From: Zeus faber
Lineage: Eukaryota > Chordata > Actinopteri > Zeiformes > Zeidae
Reading direction: 5' to 3'
Length of the DNA: 64,000 bases
NCBI GenBank assembly: GCA_960531495.1
Contig: OY482859.1
Location: forward strand, 30,831,481 to 30,895,480
Below the pieces are notes generated by a model, which saw only the letters and a program-made list of their open reading frames with translations, did not search any database and had not been told where the DNA came from. The translations under genes and the position numbers were made by a program. Of the stretch, positions 21,435 to 33,396 are shown one piece after another (the first letter of the stretch is position 1; each line of letters begins with the position of its first letter).

Positions 21435-23252
21435 GGGCCTATGTAAGAATGCTGTTCATCGATTACAGTTCAGCTTTCAACACCTAGTCCCCACCAGATT
21501 GGCTGTCAAGCTGAAGGAGCTCGGACTGAATACTCCTCTGTGTGCCTGGATCCTGGACTTCCTCACAGCCCGGCCCCAGGTGGTTAGGGTGGGGAAGCAC
21601 ATGTCCAGCTCCCTCACCCTGAATACAGGATCCCCCCAGGGCTGTGTCCTCAGCCCCCTACTGTACTCCCTGTACACACATGACTGTGTGGCCAGGTCCA
21701 GCTCCAACACCATCATCAAGTTTGCTGACAACACCGTTGTGGTGGGCCTGATCACCAACTGCGATGAGAAGGCCTCCCGTGAGGAGGTGGCTGACCTGTC
21801 ACTCTGGTGCCAGGACAACAGCCTACACCTGAACGTCAGCAAAACTAAGGAGCTGAGTGTGGACTTTAGGCGAGGATTACAATTGAGGACGCACACACCC
21901 TTGGTGATTAATGGGACCTCTGTTGACAGAGTGAGCAGCTTCAAGTACCTGGGAGTCCACATCACAGAGGACTTAACATGGACTGTACAAACAGACACTC
22001 TGTCATGATCTCCGTCTTCTTCTACTTTCCCCTCCCTCTCCTTACCTGTCCCATTAGCCCAACTCTATTCACCTGCACACACAGCTGTTCCAGATCTGCA
22101 ATCTAACCACTATATATGCCTCTCTCACCAGTCACCCATTGCCAGATTGTCTTCGATGCTTGCACCAGACTCTCCAGCGTTCTCCGGACTGATTCCCCGC
22201 TACCGACTCTGCCTCGCTCCAACCACGTATCCTGCCTGCCACTCTGGCTGTCTTCTGTCTGCACTCCTCGTTATCAAACCTGCCTGTCCCCGACGATGTA
22301 TCCTGCCTGCCCCCTGCCTGTCTTCCGTCCGCTGTAAGAATAAAAGACATTACCAAATATCCCTGCCTGTCTTTGTGCAGCAATTGGGTCCTAACCCCAC
22401 CCGTTACACACTCTGGTGAGAAAGGCGAGGCAGCATCTTTACCACCTCAGGCAGCTGAGTAAATTCCGGGTCTCTGTGAGGATCCTCAAGTCCTTCTACT
22501 GTGGAGCGGTGGAGAGCATCCTGACAGGCAACATCACTGCCTGGTTAGGGAACTGCACTGCTCAGGACAGGCGGGCCCTGCAGAGGGTGGTACGTTCAGC
22601 TGAACGTACCATTGGAACTACCCTCCCCTCCCTGCAGGACTTACACCAGGAGGTGTAGACCGCAGGATCATGAAAGATCCTCATCACCCCAACAATGGAC
22701 TGTTCCAGCTGCTGCGGTCAGGCAAGTGCCTCCGAGTCACACAGCGAGAACAGAGAGACAGTTTTTTTTTTTCCGCAAGCCATAAGAACTGTCAATGCTG
22801 ACCTCACCAGGGGTCCTCACTGAGCCACACACATAGGCTCCACTACCGTTCTGTATTTAGCATACTGTACCGCATACTGTGTCACTGTTCAGGGTTGGTC
22901 GGCTATGCCGTATTGCTGCGCCGTACCGATTATCCCACAATCCCCCGCATCATCCTCACTTCATTCACATGCCACTTTAATGCACATATCTGAATATACA
23001 TAATTGCCTATTCCATATACATAAGCATATTCCCTTTATTTATTTTATTCTATATATTTTTATTTTATTCTATAAGTATTATTTGACTTACTGTATTACT
23101 TTTTAGGAATCAGTTAGTTGGTCTATTAGAAAGAAATTTTTCCCTAGGACATATTGTGTGTTATCACCGGGTGCGTTGCAATACATTTCACTGCATATAT
23201 GTATGAAAGTATGTATATGTATGTGACGAATAAACCTCTTGAATCTTGAATC
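21435..23252 (+). mobile_element. L2/CR1-Rex-type LINE fragment (RT C-terminal half and 3' end)
   Basis: It is inserted in the RTE element in the opposite orientation. The frame 21499-22000 covers RT from [20 protein letters not shown] through [20 protein letters not shown], the catalytic box FADN (mutated from the usual second aspartate) and the thumb ([17 protein letters not shown]). After a solo LTR the frame resumes at 22416 (LYHLRQLSKFRVSVRILKSF). The 3' end has AATAAA and a short TGAATC tandem tail at 23229-23252, typical of this LINE group. It is 5'-truncated. Confidence 0.8.
22001..22408 (+). mobile_element. solo LTR, 408 bp, with 5-bp target duplication
   Basis: It runs from TGTCATGATCTCC to CACCCGTTACA and is flanked by identical CACTC (21996-22000 and 22409-22413). 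It contains a TATA-like TATATATGCC near 22111 and AATAAA at 22339. It interrupts the L2-type LINE RT, whose frame resumes after it. TG...CA ends and a 5-bp duplication are LTR-retroelement hallmarks. Confidence 0.85.
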
Positions 23253-24293
23253 TACAGCTGGTCGCTGATCCCCACCTCTCCTCTTAACCTAGCCTCCACT
23301 ACCTTTCCCATAGCTTCATGCTGTGGCTGCTGAACTTTATTCCCATGTAGTTACTACAGCTCTGTACGTCTCCCTTATTCTTGAAGATAGGTACCAGTAC
23401 ACTTGTTCTCCACTGCTCCGGAATTCTCTCCCTTTCCAGGATGGTGTTAAACAGACTCGTGAGGAACGCCACTGCCATCTCACCTAAACATTTCCATGCT
23501 TCCACAGGTATGTCATCTGGGCCAACTGCCTTTCCACTCTTCATCTTCTTTAATGCTGTTCTCACATCATCCTTGCTAATTTTGCTGCATTTCTTGATCC
23601 ACTATCCCCACATCATCCACTTTTCTCTACCTCTCATTTTCCTCATTCATCAACTGCTCAAAGTACTCCTTCCACCTTCTCAACACACTCTCCTCACTAG
23701 TCAGTACATTCCCATCGTTATCCTTCATCACCCTAACCTGCTGTACATCCTTCCTAGCTTGGTCCCTTTGTCTTGCCAATTGGCACAAGTCCTTTTCTCC
23801 TACCTTACTGTCCAACCTCTCATACAACTCGTATGCCTTTTCCTTTGCCACTTCTCTCTTCGCCTTGCACCGCATTAGCTTGTAGTCCTGTCTACTTTCA
23901 TCTCTCTGACTATCCCCTTTCTTCCTCCGCAACCTCTTCTGCTCTATGCTCTCCTCTACTTCCTCATTCCACCACCAAGAGTCCTTGTCTTCCTTCCACT
24001 TCCTGCATGATACACCGAGTACCTTCTTGTCCGTTTCCCTCACCACTTCTGCAGTTGTTTCCCAGTCATCTGGTAACCGTTCATTTCCACCTATTGCCCG
24101 CCTTACCGCTTCCCTAAATTGCATGCAACACTCCTCCTTTTTCGATTTCCACCATTTTATCTTTGGCTCTTCTTTCACTCTCTTCCTCTTCTTGGCCTCC
24201 AGAGTCATCCTACAGACCACCAGCCGATGCTGCCTAGCAACACACTCCCCAACCATCACTTTGCAGATTGCATCTCCTGCATAAGATGTAGTC

Positions 24294-24480
24294 TTATGCT
24301 TATGGCGATGGTAGCTCAGGAGGTAGAGCTAGTGATCTAAAGGTTGCTGGTTCGATCCCAGGCTCCTCCTGCTAGCATGCTGTAGTGTCCTTGAGCAAGA
24401 CACTTAGCTCCTGATGGCTGCGTCCGTCGGTGTTTGAGTAATTGTAAGTCGCTTTGGATAAAAGCGTCTGCTAAATGTAA
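24294..24480 (+). mobile_element. tRNA-derived SINE, copy 1
   Basis: It has an A-box-like GTAGCTCAGGAGGTAGAGCT and a B-box GGTTCGATCCC, then the conserved fish tail GCTTTGGATAAAAGCGTCTG. The 8-bp direct repeats ATGTAGTC (24286-24293, 24481-24488) are its target duplication inside the RTE LINE. Related copies lie at 28537-28735 and 54224-54428. Confidence 0.85.
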
Positions 24481-25226
24481 ATGTAGTCCACCTGTGTGCA
24501 CCTTTCTCCACTCTTTATGTCACCCTGTGTTCCTCCCTCTTCTTGAAATACATATTCACAACAGCCAATTGCATCCTTTTGGTGAAATCCACATTTCTCT
24601 CCTTGACACTATACCTACCCATCACCTTCTCATTACCTATGTCTCTGATCCCTTCGCCAACATGCCCATTGAGATCTGCTCCAACGACCACTCTCTCTCA
24701 CTTGGGGACGCTCTCCACCACTACATCCAACTCACTAAAGAATTCTTCTTTCTCTTCCATCTCACACCCAACTTGGGGAGCATATGCACTGACCACATTC
24801 ATTATTACCCCATGAATTGACAGCTTTATGCTCATCACTCTGTCCGGCACTCTTGTCACCTCCAAAACACTCTTGACATTCTTCCTTCAAGACTATCCCT
24901 ACCCCATTTCTCCTGCCATCCACTCCAGTGTAGAACAGTTTGTACCCCGCTCCGATACTCCAGGCCTTACTCCCCTTCCACCTGGTCTCTTGTACACATA
25001 GTACATCTACCTTCCTTCTCTCCATCATGTCAGCCAGCTCTCTCTTTACCCTCCATAGTGCCAATGTTCAAAGTTCCTACTCTCAACTCTACTCTCCTAC
25101 CCTTCTTCCCCCCCTGCTCTCTCCGGACACCCCCTCCCCCTCTTCTTCTTCAGCCGACAGTAGCAATTTCCACTAGCACCCTGTTGGCTAACGACACCAG
25201 TGGCGGTCGTTGTTAACCCGGGCCTT

Positions 25227-25229
<3 letters not shown>

Positions 25230-25306
<77 letters not shown>
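25230..25306. repeat. (TA)n microsatellite
   Basis: A pure AT/TA dinucleotide run of about 77 bp at the 5' end of the RTE LINE. Two or three CCCTAA-like words follow it at 25306-25335. Confidence 0.95.
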
Positions 25307-25307
<1 letters not shown>

Positions 25308-26094
25308 CCCTAAGACTGATCCTAACCCTAAACCTGGTCCATCTTAATTAATTATGCTACTTTAAATGTTTATTATTTTTCCTTTTATCTTGAAAAAACA
25401 AATATCCTGCATTTTTTACTCTACAATAAGATTCATAAACATAATATCAATACCTGGTAAGAAACTAAACTAAAAACTAACTGAATATCTGATAACACTT
25501 GAAAAATAGAGCAACCTATTCTTTAAGTTGACACCATAAAAAGAGTTGTATTAGTATTTAGTAGTTTATAGACTTTATAGAATTATTTCCATATCTGCTC
25601 TGTCATTAGTATGGAGTACTTGGGCCACTTTTCTTTTCATCTTCTTTTCAGGACTTTTGCGCTTTGGGCATAAAGGTAAAAAATAAACTTGATAAAATGA
25701 AATTGAAACTAACTTTGAGAAAAAAGTCGACAATTTCAAGGGAAGGGATTGTTTTTGCTACATTTGAGCTTGCTTCTTCACAATGCTGGAGACAGAGGAT
25801 CTTAATTAGTTATATTTTTGTTTGAGTTTTTATACTAAAGAAATATATTTAATGTTGAAACAAAATGTATTAAAGTTAAACAAATACACATTTTTACACG
25901 CTATGATCTGTATATACAGTATATGTCGGCCTATCAATTCATCCGGAGAAGTTTTATATGCATTCATATTTTTGTATTGTGGGATCATGTTATAGCTATC
26001 TATCTACAGTAAATGGTAACATTTGGATCATGATTTTCTTTGTGAAAATTTCAATTAAAAGAACTTTTGTAGTTTCTTGATGAATTTGATGTGT
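25307..26094. other. no feature recognised
   Basis: AT-rich intergenic sequence without coding signal or recognised repeat. Confidence 0.6.
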
Positions 26095-26416
26095 TGATGA
26101 AGAAGGAGTGACCGCTGACGCTGACTTGAGTAAAATAATAGATTTATTACAAAAAAAACAGCATCAGACCAGACTTGCCATGGACGGTCTGGGAGAGAAC
26201 AAAGCCGGAAGTATTCTCTGTCGAATGGAACTCTGGCGTCCTCTTTTATGCTTGCCCACAGACAACATTTACCATTTCGTTCCCCTACATAGGTCACAGG
26301 TCACATTTCACTTCCCTTATTACCAGGACCCCTGGTGATGTGCTCTCTCTCTCGGGACCCCTGGCACCGTCTCTTAGTAATTATCTTAAACAATGGGGCT
26401 GTCTTGGGACGCCACA
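26095..26416 (-). repeat. solo LTR-like sequence (retrovirus-like)
   Basis: On the minus strand it starts TGTGGCGTCCCAAGACAGCC, has a TATA-like GCATAAAAGAGG and then a polyadenylation signal TAATAAATC followed by a T-rich region. This is the layout of a U3-R-U5 LTR. I see no adjoining gag/pol and could not define a clean target duplication, so the left boundary is approximate. Confidence 0.5.
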
Positions 26417-26499
26417 CATTCCAAGACACCTCACCTTCCAAAAGTATTATTTCTTAAATAAATAAGTCAAATCTAATATTCCAAAATTCAGGCCCCTAA

Positions 26500-26815
26500 C
26501 ATCCCATGTCCAGTTTGGTTCAGTTCTTTGGCCCTCAGCTGGGAACAAGCTCCCAAAACACCCTGAAACTCCAGGAGAGTGGTTTCAAACCCTGCGTCAC
26601 AAAGCTGGTATTTGCCATTGTTTTACCTCCTAGATTTTCACTTCCTTCAAGGTGTAAATGTTGTTTTATATTTTATTGCCCTGCTCTTTTATGTGTTTAT
26701 GTTATGTAATCAGTACGTTGTCTGCTGCTACTTGTCTCCAGCTCGCTTGTAAAAGCGATTTTGAATTGACAAAAAAAAAACCTGGTAAAATAAAGTTGCA
26801 TGTCAAGTCTGAACT
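26500..26815 (+). repeat. LINE 3'-end fragment
   Basis: The phrase CTGGGAACAAGCTCCCAAAA, then GTCTCCAGCTCGCTTGTAAA and AAAACCTGGTAAAATAAAG, resembles a conserved C-terminal tail and 3' end of fish non-LTR elements. No intact frame remains. Confidence 0.35.
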
Positions 26816-27214
26816 CACTGTTGAATGTCCATATTGCAGGTTGTGGCGAGCAAGGATTCTTGCTGGAGCCAGAGGTGGAAAGGGTAAAGGTTAGTCATGA
26901 CATACTGTATATCTCACAATACAGTATCTCACATACTGTATATCTATCATACACTGTGACGACTTAAGTTATAGTAGTCCTTGCTATTTATCTGTGAAAT
27001 TGGACAATACCAGCTTGTTGGAGGTCCTTACAGTCTAAACGAAAGTGTAGTATGAGAGAACAAGGACTTTGTCAATCCACGCCAGCGTAAGGTGAGTGAG
27101 TGTCATCAGTCTGCAAAGTGCTTATATGATGACGTTGTATGTCCGAAAATACAAAATTTACTTACATACAAAATAATAGTACGGAAATATAAAACTATAT
27201 GTGGTGAGTAGTGT

Positions 27215-27950
27215 CATTTCACAAAGTAAAAATACTTTACTGTACTTAAGTGTTTTTTGGGTATCTGTATTTTACTTGAGTTATTATGTCACCTTTACTT
27301 TTACTTAGCTATATTTAGCCCCAAAAAAGTATACTTTAACTCCCATACATTTCCCCTGAACACCTTTGTTACTTGCTACAAAATAAAATCAGAGGAAAAC
27401 TGCTAGCCAAATGTTAGTGAAGGACCGTTATCACAAAGTCCATGTTAGCGAAACAAGAGTCATATTGAGCCAGCAACGAAGTGTAAACAAACACTCCCAA
27501 GGCTGTGACCATACCAACGGCTGACTCCAACAGTGATGCTGCCCCAGCCTGGCCATGTTTACGGTACAAGAAATGTTTTCTTATCTCGGAGTGAAACGGT
27601 TCTCACCAAATGAAGTGCCTCTTATGCTTACCAAAAAAAAAAAGTATATTGGCTGAATAAAAAAGTGAATAATAGTACCTGAATAAAATCAGAGCAAAAG
27701 ATAAATAAATAATTAAGCTCATGGCAAAAAAAAACCCGTTTTTTTTCTCCATAGCATTTACTTTTGATACTTAAGTACGTTTTATACCATATAATGACTC
27801 TCAATTCTAAAGTACCTTTACTATCAGCTACTCAAGTAGTATTCCAATGAGTGACTTTCATTTTTACCAGAGTAGTATTTTTAGCAAGATATCTCTCCTT
27901 TTACTCAAGTGTGTCTTTCCAATACTTTTTCCATCACTGTGTGTTGCACA
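27215..27950. repeat. non-autonomous hAT-like element (ACTTAAGTA-rich)
   Basis: The ends are AAGTAAAAATACTTTACTGT and, inverted at the right, GGAAAAAGTATTGGAAAGAC. The sequence is full of TACTTAAGTA-type words on both strands, a known pattern of very abundant fish non-autonomous elements. There is no coding capacity. Confidence 0.5.
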
Positions 27951-28536
27951 TGGAATGCTGTTTGGGACACAGTGAAAGGGACCCTTTTGACACACAGAGA
28001 CACCTGAATGAAACAGACCCTCAAACTGACATTGTTGCTCTATTGGATGCGCTTCCCTTGGTGACTGAAGTGTAAAATACTGTGTGCATGGAGCTGTGTA
28101 ATGTTCGTAGGAGCAATTACAACAGACCACCCTTTTTAAGTGACACCATTTAAAGGTGTGGTGATAATTAGACTTAAAGTCCCTGTGAGGCAATAATGAA
28201 TGTGTTCTGAGTCTGTCACACAACAGAAAAATGTGTTGACCACCCAGCCAAATTTGAATTATTCAAAAAATCATATATAAAATTATAATACTTACAAAAG
28301 TATATTTAAAAAAGTATATAAAATAAGGTTTCAAAATGGTGAAAAAAGGCAGTTGCTCTGAGATGCTGGGGGCGTGTCAGCTGAAGATGCTAAAACCACA
28401 CACAATTGCATCTATCGTGTTAAAGGTTGACAATAGAGTAAATAAATTCCATGTTTAAATGTTCTGCTGAACCCAGTCCTGTGTATAACAGTTTACTGGT
28501 ATAATTCCACAATTAAGTACTGCATTGTTCCGTCTT

Positions 28537-28735
28537 CACATTACATTAAGCAGACGCTTTTATCCAAAACGACTTACAATTGTTCAAACACCGACGGACG
28601 CAGCCATCAGGAGCAATGAGGGGTTAAGTGTCTTGCTCAGGGACACTACAGCATGCTAGCAGGAGGAGCCTGGGATTGAACCAGCAACCTTTAGATCACT
28701 AGACCACCAGCTCTACCTCCTGAGCTACCATCCCG
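28537..28735 (-). mobile_element. tRNA-derived SINE, copy 2
   Basis: Reverse-complement copy of the SINE at 24294: AAGCAGACGCTTTTATCC at the left and CTCCTGAGCTACCATC at the right, with B-box and A-box homologies between. I found no clear target duplication. Confidence 0.8.
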
Positions 28736-28841
28736 GAAATGTAGAAAAGAAAATACATGAATTGTCTAATCTTACAATTTCACCTATTCTAGACATGCAA
28801 ATGTAGGTAATTGTGGGAGACACATTAAGTTTCAGAGAGAG

Positions 28842-29046
28842 TGTAGTATCTTGGTATTTTGCCGTCAGGTAACAGAGACCAACTCCTGGTTTGTTCACCT
28901 TTTATTAACCGTCTTCAGCAACATGTGGCTTGGCCGTAACATGCCAGGCTGGCTATCAGTACTACAACTGACAGAGCGAGCGAAGGGGCATTTACTTAAG
29001 ATAGAGTCCCTCTACTGGCAAAGTCCTATAACTGCACTCTATCACA
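28842..29046 (-). repeat. Gypsy copy 2 3' LTR
   Basis: It begins TGTAGTATCTTGG and ends CTCTATCACA on the plus strand. A short LTR of 205 bp, the same length as its partner. Confidence 0.92.
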
Positions 29047-29340
29047 TCCCTCCCTTCTTAGCTCTTGCTTTTCTGTCCTTTAGTTAACCAACGAAAATAA
29101 TAATACACCACAGCATTTTCTTTCCCGTCTAGCCAGTGACATCTAAACGTATATATATATTTTAGCTTGCTGTACCCTGCTTCCTTTATATAATTTTATG
29201 TAAATATGACAATGTCAGAACACCTTTTATTTCTTCCGAACACTTTGTTATCTACTTTTCTTTCTTTTTATTTATTTATTCAAACACTCATCTCCCCCTT
29301 AAGGAGACTAGGCACATTCTTGCCCCTAAAGGCATCCACT

Positions 29341-30183
29341 TTATGTGGAGTAGTCTTTCAAATGGTTTGGAGGACGTTTGTCCCTCCTTGATCTGCACAA
29401 TCCGTCGGCTGATGTACCCCCTGGTGCAGTATCCTCCTGGGTCACCAATGGCACAGCTCTGTCCTCTCTTTGGTGAGAACTTGCGCCCTCCAGTGCTCCC
29501 GCAGCTGGTGGACTGGGTTCTGTTATGTCGTCCCCTGTAGTACTGGAAACCGGTGTAGGAAGCTCCCCTTCCTGCCTGCTGAACAGCTGATCGACATGTC
29601 GCCTGACCACTTTTCCATCCCCCAGCAACACAGTATAGGAAACTGGTCCTGTTTACTCCTGCACTCGTCCAGATATCCATTTAGGTCCATATCCAAAGTT
29701 CTTAGTGTAGACAGAGTCACCTTCCTCAAAGTTGCGATGTTTGGCATGCCTGTCATGGTAGTTTTTCTGACTTGTTTGTTTTGACTCGATATTTTGTTTT
29801 AAATCTGGGTGCATCAAGTCAAGTGTACACCTCAGCTTCCTTCCCATCATCATCTCAGCTGGTGACAATCCACTAGTCGACTGTGGAGTGATGCGATAGC
29901 TAAACAAAGCCCTATCCACCCTTGTCTCTATTGTCCCAGCTGTGCTCTTCTTCATCAGCTCCTTGAATGTTTGCACCGCCCTCTCTGCTAGACCATTAGA
30001 TGAGGGGTGGTATGGTGCTGATGTGACATGTGTGATTCCGTTCCTGGACATAAACTCTTTCATGTGTTCGCTGACAAAACACTGAGCATTGTCTGACACG
30101 ATCATTTCTGGAATGCCATGTGTGCTGAAACTGTTCCTCAAACAATTTACAGTCACTGCAGAGGTGGATGAACATCCAACCAC
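29341..30183 (-). pseudogene. Gypsy copy 2 integrase core and C-terminus
   Basis: The core keeps VSDNAQCFVSEHMKEF (second catalytic aspartate) and NGLAERAVQTFKELM (catalytic glutamate). It is followed by RKLRCTLDLMHPDLK and a basic C-terminal region. A short deletion and frame break separate it from the first catalytic aspartate segment at about 30240. Confidence 0.85.
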
Positions 30184-30206
30184 TTGGAATGCGCATCCAC
30201 AATTAC

Positions 30207-32055
30207 TTAGAACATTCTACCCATGAAGGGACCTGCATAGTCTATGTGGAGTCTTCTCCAGGGCTTTTCAGGCCACTCCCATGGATGTAGTGGTGCACTC
30301 GAAGGTGCTTTCCTATGTTCTTGACATGTAGCGCATGATTTTACTTTAGTCTCTATATCCGCATCCCTCAACTCACATTGTCTCTGCCGATAAGGATTAA
30401 AGTCAGTGTCATGGTTGCCTGGCCAACCTCTCAGGATATACTCTCGCACCCTGGAGAGTATTGGATCTGTTGTTGTCCATTGTCGTAGCTTGGTTGATGT
30501 CATCGGTGGACCATGGTCCTGATCCATCATCAGCACTTGCTCCTCGGGTACTGACACAGGACACTCCGGTAGTGGGAGGCGGCTAAGAGCATCTGCGTTG
30601 CCATTGTCTTTACCTGCTCTGTTAGCAATGCTGTACTCGTACGTTCTCAACAGCACAGCCCATCTCATGATTCTCTGTGACGCCATCTGTGGTACCGCTT
30701 TCATATCGTGAAGTAGACTTATCAAAGGCTTGTGATCAGTGCAAATCACAAACTTTCTCCCATAAAGATACTTATGGAAGCGCGTTACACCAAAGACAAT
30801 GGCTAGACCCTCTTTATCTAACTGGGAATAGTTCTTTTCTGCAGCGTTGAGCGTTCTTGACATAAACCCGATGGGTTTCTCCTCTCCATCTGGCATGCGG
30901 TGTGCTAAGACAGCTCCAACTCCATACGGCGAAGCATCGCAGGCCAGTATTAGTTCTTTGTTTTCATCATAGTGAACTAACACACTGCTTGACTGTAACA
31001 ACTCCATGGACTTGAGCTTTCTCCTGCTCTGGCCCCCAAGTCCATGGCTCCTCTTTTCTCATAAGCTTGTGTAGTGGTGCCAGGAAGGTCGATAGGTTTG
31101 GAAGGAACTTGTAGAATTTTAAAAGTCCCAAGTAAGCTTTAAGTTTAGTCACTGACGTAGGTGCTGGCGCTTCCTGCACTGCTTTCACCTTTGCTGGCAC
31201 TGTATGAAGTCCCTTGGCGTCCACTCGATGTCCTAGAAATGTCACTTCCTTCTCCATGAATTTGCATTTGCTTCGTTTTAGGCGCAAGCCTGCATCTTCT
31301 AGTCGCTGTAACACTAAATCTAGTGTGTGGATGTGGTCCTCATCATCCTTTCCTGTCACAAGTATATCATCTAGATACACAGCCACATTCTTTAGTCCCT
31401 GTAGCACACCCTCCATTGTGCGCTGGAATATAGCTGGACTAGAGCTCACCCCGAAAGGTAACCTTGTGTATGTGAATAGACCCTTGTGTGTATTCACTGT
31501 TGTGTATTTTCTAGCTTCCTCCTCAAGCACAATTTGTTGATATGCATGACTCATATTGAGCTTACTGTACTTCTCTCCCCCATCTAAGGATGCAATCAGG
31601 TCCTCCATTCTTGGAATGGGGTATTGTTCTAATGGAGACACTTTGTTTACTGTGAGCTTATAGTCTCCACAGATTCTCACTTCACCATCTGGTTTTAAGA
31701 CGGGCACGATGGGTGCCGCCCACTCTGAGAATTTCACTGGCTCTATGATTTTTGTTTTCTCAAGCCTCTCAAGTTCATGTTCCACTTTTTTCTTCATTGC
31801 AAAAGGTACTGATCTTGGCTTATAAAAGCATGGGGTGGCGTCCCGAGCCACATGTATTTTAGCAGTGAATCCTTTCAGCTTCCCTATCTCATCCTTGAAC
31901 ACTGTTTCATGTTTTGAGAGTACTTCCTGTACAGTAGCCTCACTATCCACTATCTTGTGTACATCTTGCCAGCCTATGGGTATTTTTAGAGCTTTTATCC
32001 AACTCCGCCCCACTAGACTCGGTCCCGAGCCTTTGACTACAACTACTGGTAACAT
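30207..32055 (-). pseudogene. Gypsy copy 2 reverse transcriptase and RNase H
   Basis: RT runs 32055-30967 with FSEWAAPIVPVLKPDGEVRI, LPFGVSSSPAIFQ and the catalytic Y-L-D-D (about 31370). The frame shifts near 31010 into RNase H ([16 protein letters not shown], then CTDHKPL) and the start of the integrase ([22 protein letters not shown]). About 170 bp of the integrase zinc-binding region retained in copy 1 is missing here. Confidence 0.88.
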
Positions 32056-32088
32056 CTTAGAACTGCCTTTGTACTCTACTGTTAGTTT

Positions 32089-33201
32089 TTATGCCCCACG
32101 TACATTTACCCTGTGACCACCGTATGTCCTCAGGTTTATCTTACACTTCTGTAATCTAGGCTTCTGTACCCTCCATAAGTTGTGGAATGTTGCCTCTGCC
32201 ATTATGGTCACTCCGCAACCTGTGTCTACCTCATAGGTTGCTCTTGTGCCATTTACACTTAGTTCTATCTTGATGGGCTCTTCTTTGGGAATGACTATCT
32301 CTTTCTGCATGTTATACATAGTCATTTCTCTACTCTTTATGCTGTAGATAGTCAAAACCTCATCACTGCTACTGTCCCCTCCATCTTCTTGCATGAAATT
32401 TGCTCTCTTATCCTGCTTTTCACTCCCCCCTTTTAGCTTTTTCTCGCCTTTCCACTTCCCTCTATCAACAGGTTTTGACCTGCAGGCTCTCTTAATGTGC
32501 CCCACCTTCCCACAGTTATGACACTTTTCATCAGAAAACCTGCATTCATTGGCCATGTGGCTTATTCCCCCACACCTGTAGCATTTCCCACGTCCAACCT
32601 GCTCTTTTGTGTACGTATCGGACACTTTGCATATGGTACCTGTCGCTCGGCTCCATTAAGCACTGTCTCTCGTACTGTTCAAATCTTTAATGTCCTTGTT
32701 CGCAGCCTCCATTGCCTGCGCATGCCTCAGCGCAGTCTCAAACGATAAGCCGTCCTCCGACAGCAGCCGCCGCTGTATGCGGTCATCGTTCATTCCACAG
32801 ACTAATCTGTCCCGCAACATCACCGTCAGGGTGTCTCCAAAGTTGCAGTCCTGTGCGAGCCTCCTTAGCTCTGCCACGTACTTTATTACACTCTCGCCGG
32901 AATTCCTGCTCCTGGTATTAAACTTCCACCGCTGCACTATCTCACTAGGCTTCGGGTTGATATGGTTCTTTAACCACCTCACCAGTTCCTCGAACGACTT
33001 GTCTCCCGGTCGCTGCGGACTCAGCAGATTCCTCATCAGCGTGTAGGTCTTCGCGCCCACACAGCTCAGCAGCACGGCTCTTTTCCTCTCTGCATCGCCG
33101 ATTCCGTTCGCTACGAAGAAATTATGCAGGATCTCTCAGTACTCTTCCCAGCTCTGCGACTCATTGTCAAAGGGTGCCACCGACCCCCCTGTAGCAGCCA
33201 T
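32089..33201 (-). pseudogene. Gypsy copy 2 gag with CCHC knuckles and protease
   Basis: The frame opens at the ATG at 33201. One stop lies at about 33138 and another at about 32654, after NSTRDSA. The same frame then carries two zinc knuckles, CYRCGGISHMANEC and CHNCGKVGHIKRAC, for RNA packaging, and the retropepsin motif YEVDTGCGVTIM with D-T-G near 32225. It ends at a stop close to 32088, just before the RT frame. Confidence 0.85.
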
Positions 33202-33396
33202 GTTTTTGTCTTTGTCTTTACTCCGTGATAAAGGGAGCGCCCAGCTTCTTCACGCTTGTAGCAATACGCTAATATCCCGTTACCGCGATAGCCTTAGCTT
33301 TAGCTTAGCTAGCTAAGCTTCACTCGGTAACAACTTTCTGCTCAAACTCACGCCACAGTTTTTCGAACATTCTTCCGGTTTATCCTCGTCGCCATA

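Larger units (their letters stand above)
20446..25229 (-). mobile_element. RTE-clade LINE, split by later insertions
   Basis: Pieces at 24489-25229, 23253-24285 and 20446-21434 form one LINE on the minus strand in the order endonuclease, linker, reverse transcriptase. The endonuclease start VDVLCVQETRWKGSKA is at about 25020-24970. RT begins LKKMKSGKAVGPDDIPVEAW (about 23555). RT continues after the insertion with [20 protein letters not shown] and GLHQGSALSPFLFTMVMDRL. The catalytic box reads FVNDI where an active enzyme has F-A-D-D, so it is dead. A SINE and an L2-type LINE interrupt it. Confidence 0.8.

Noticed and set aside
21499-22008. 169-codon RT frame as a functional or domesticated reverse transcriptase.
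   Set aside because: The catalytic box reads FADN, the frame is cut by a solo LTR and the 5' half is missing.
24300-24370. tRNA-like A and B boxes suggesting a tRNA gene.
   Set aside because: The same sequence with the same non-tRNA tail recurs at 28537 and 54224 with target duplications, so it is a SINE.
25303-25335. CCCTAA words after the TA repeat as an interstitial telomere tract.
   Set aside because: Only two or three imperfect units; no tandem array.
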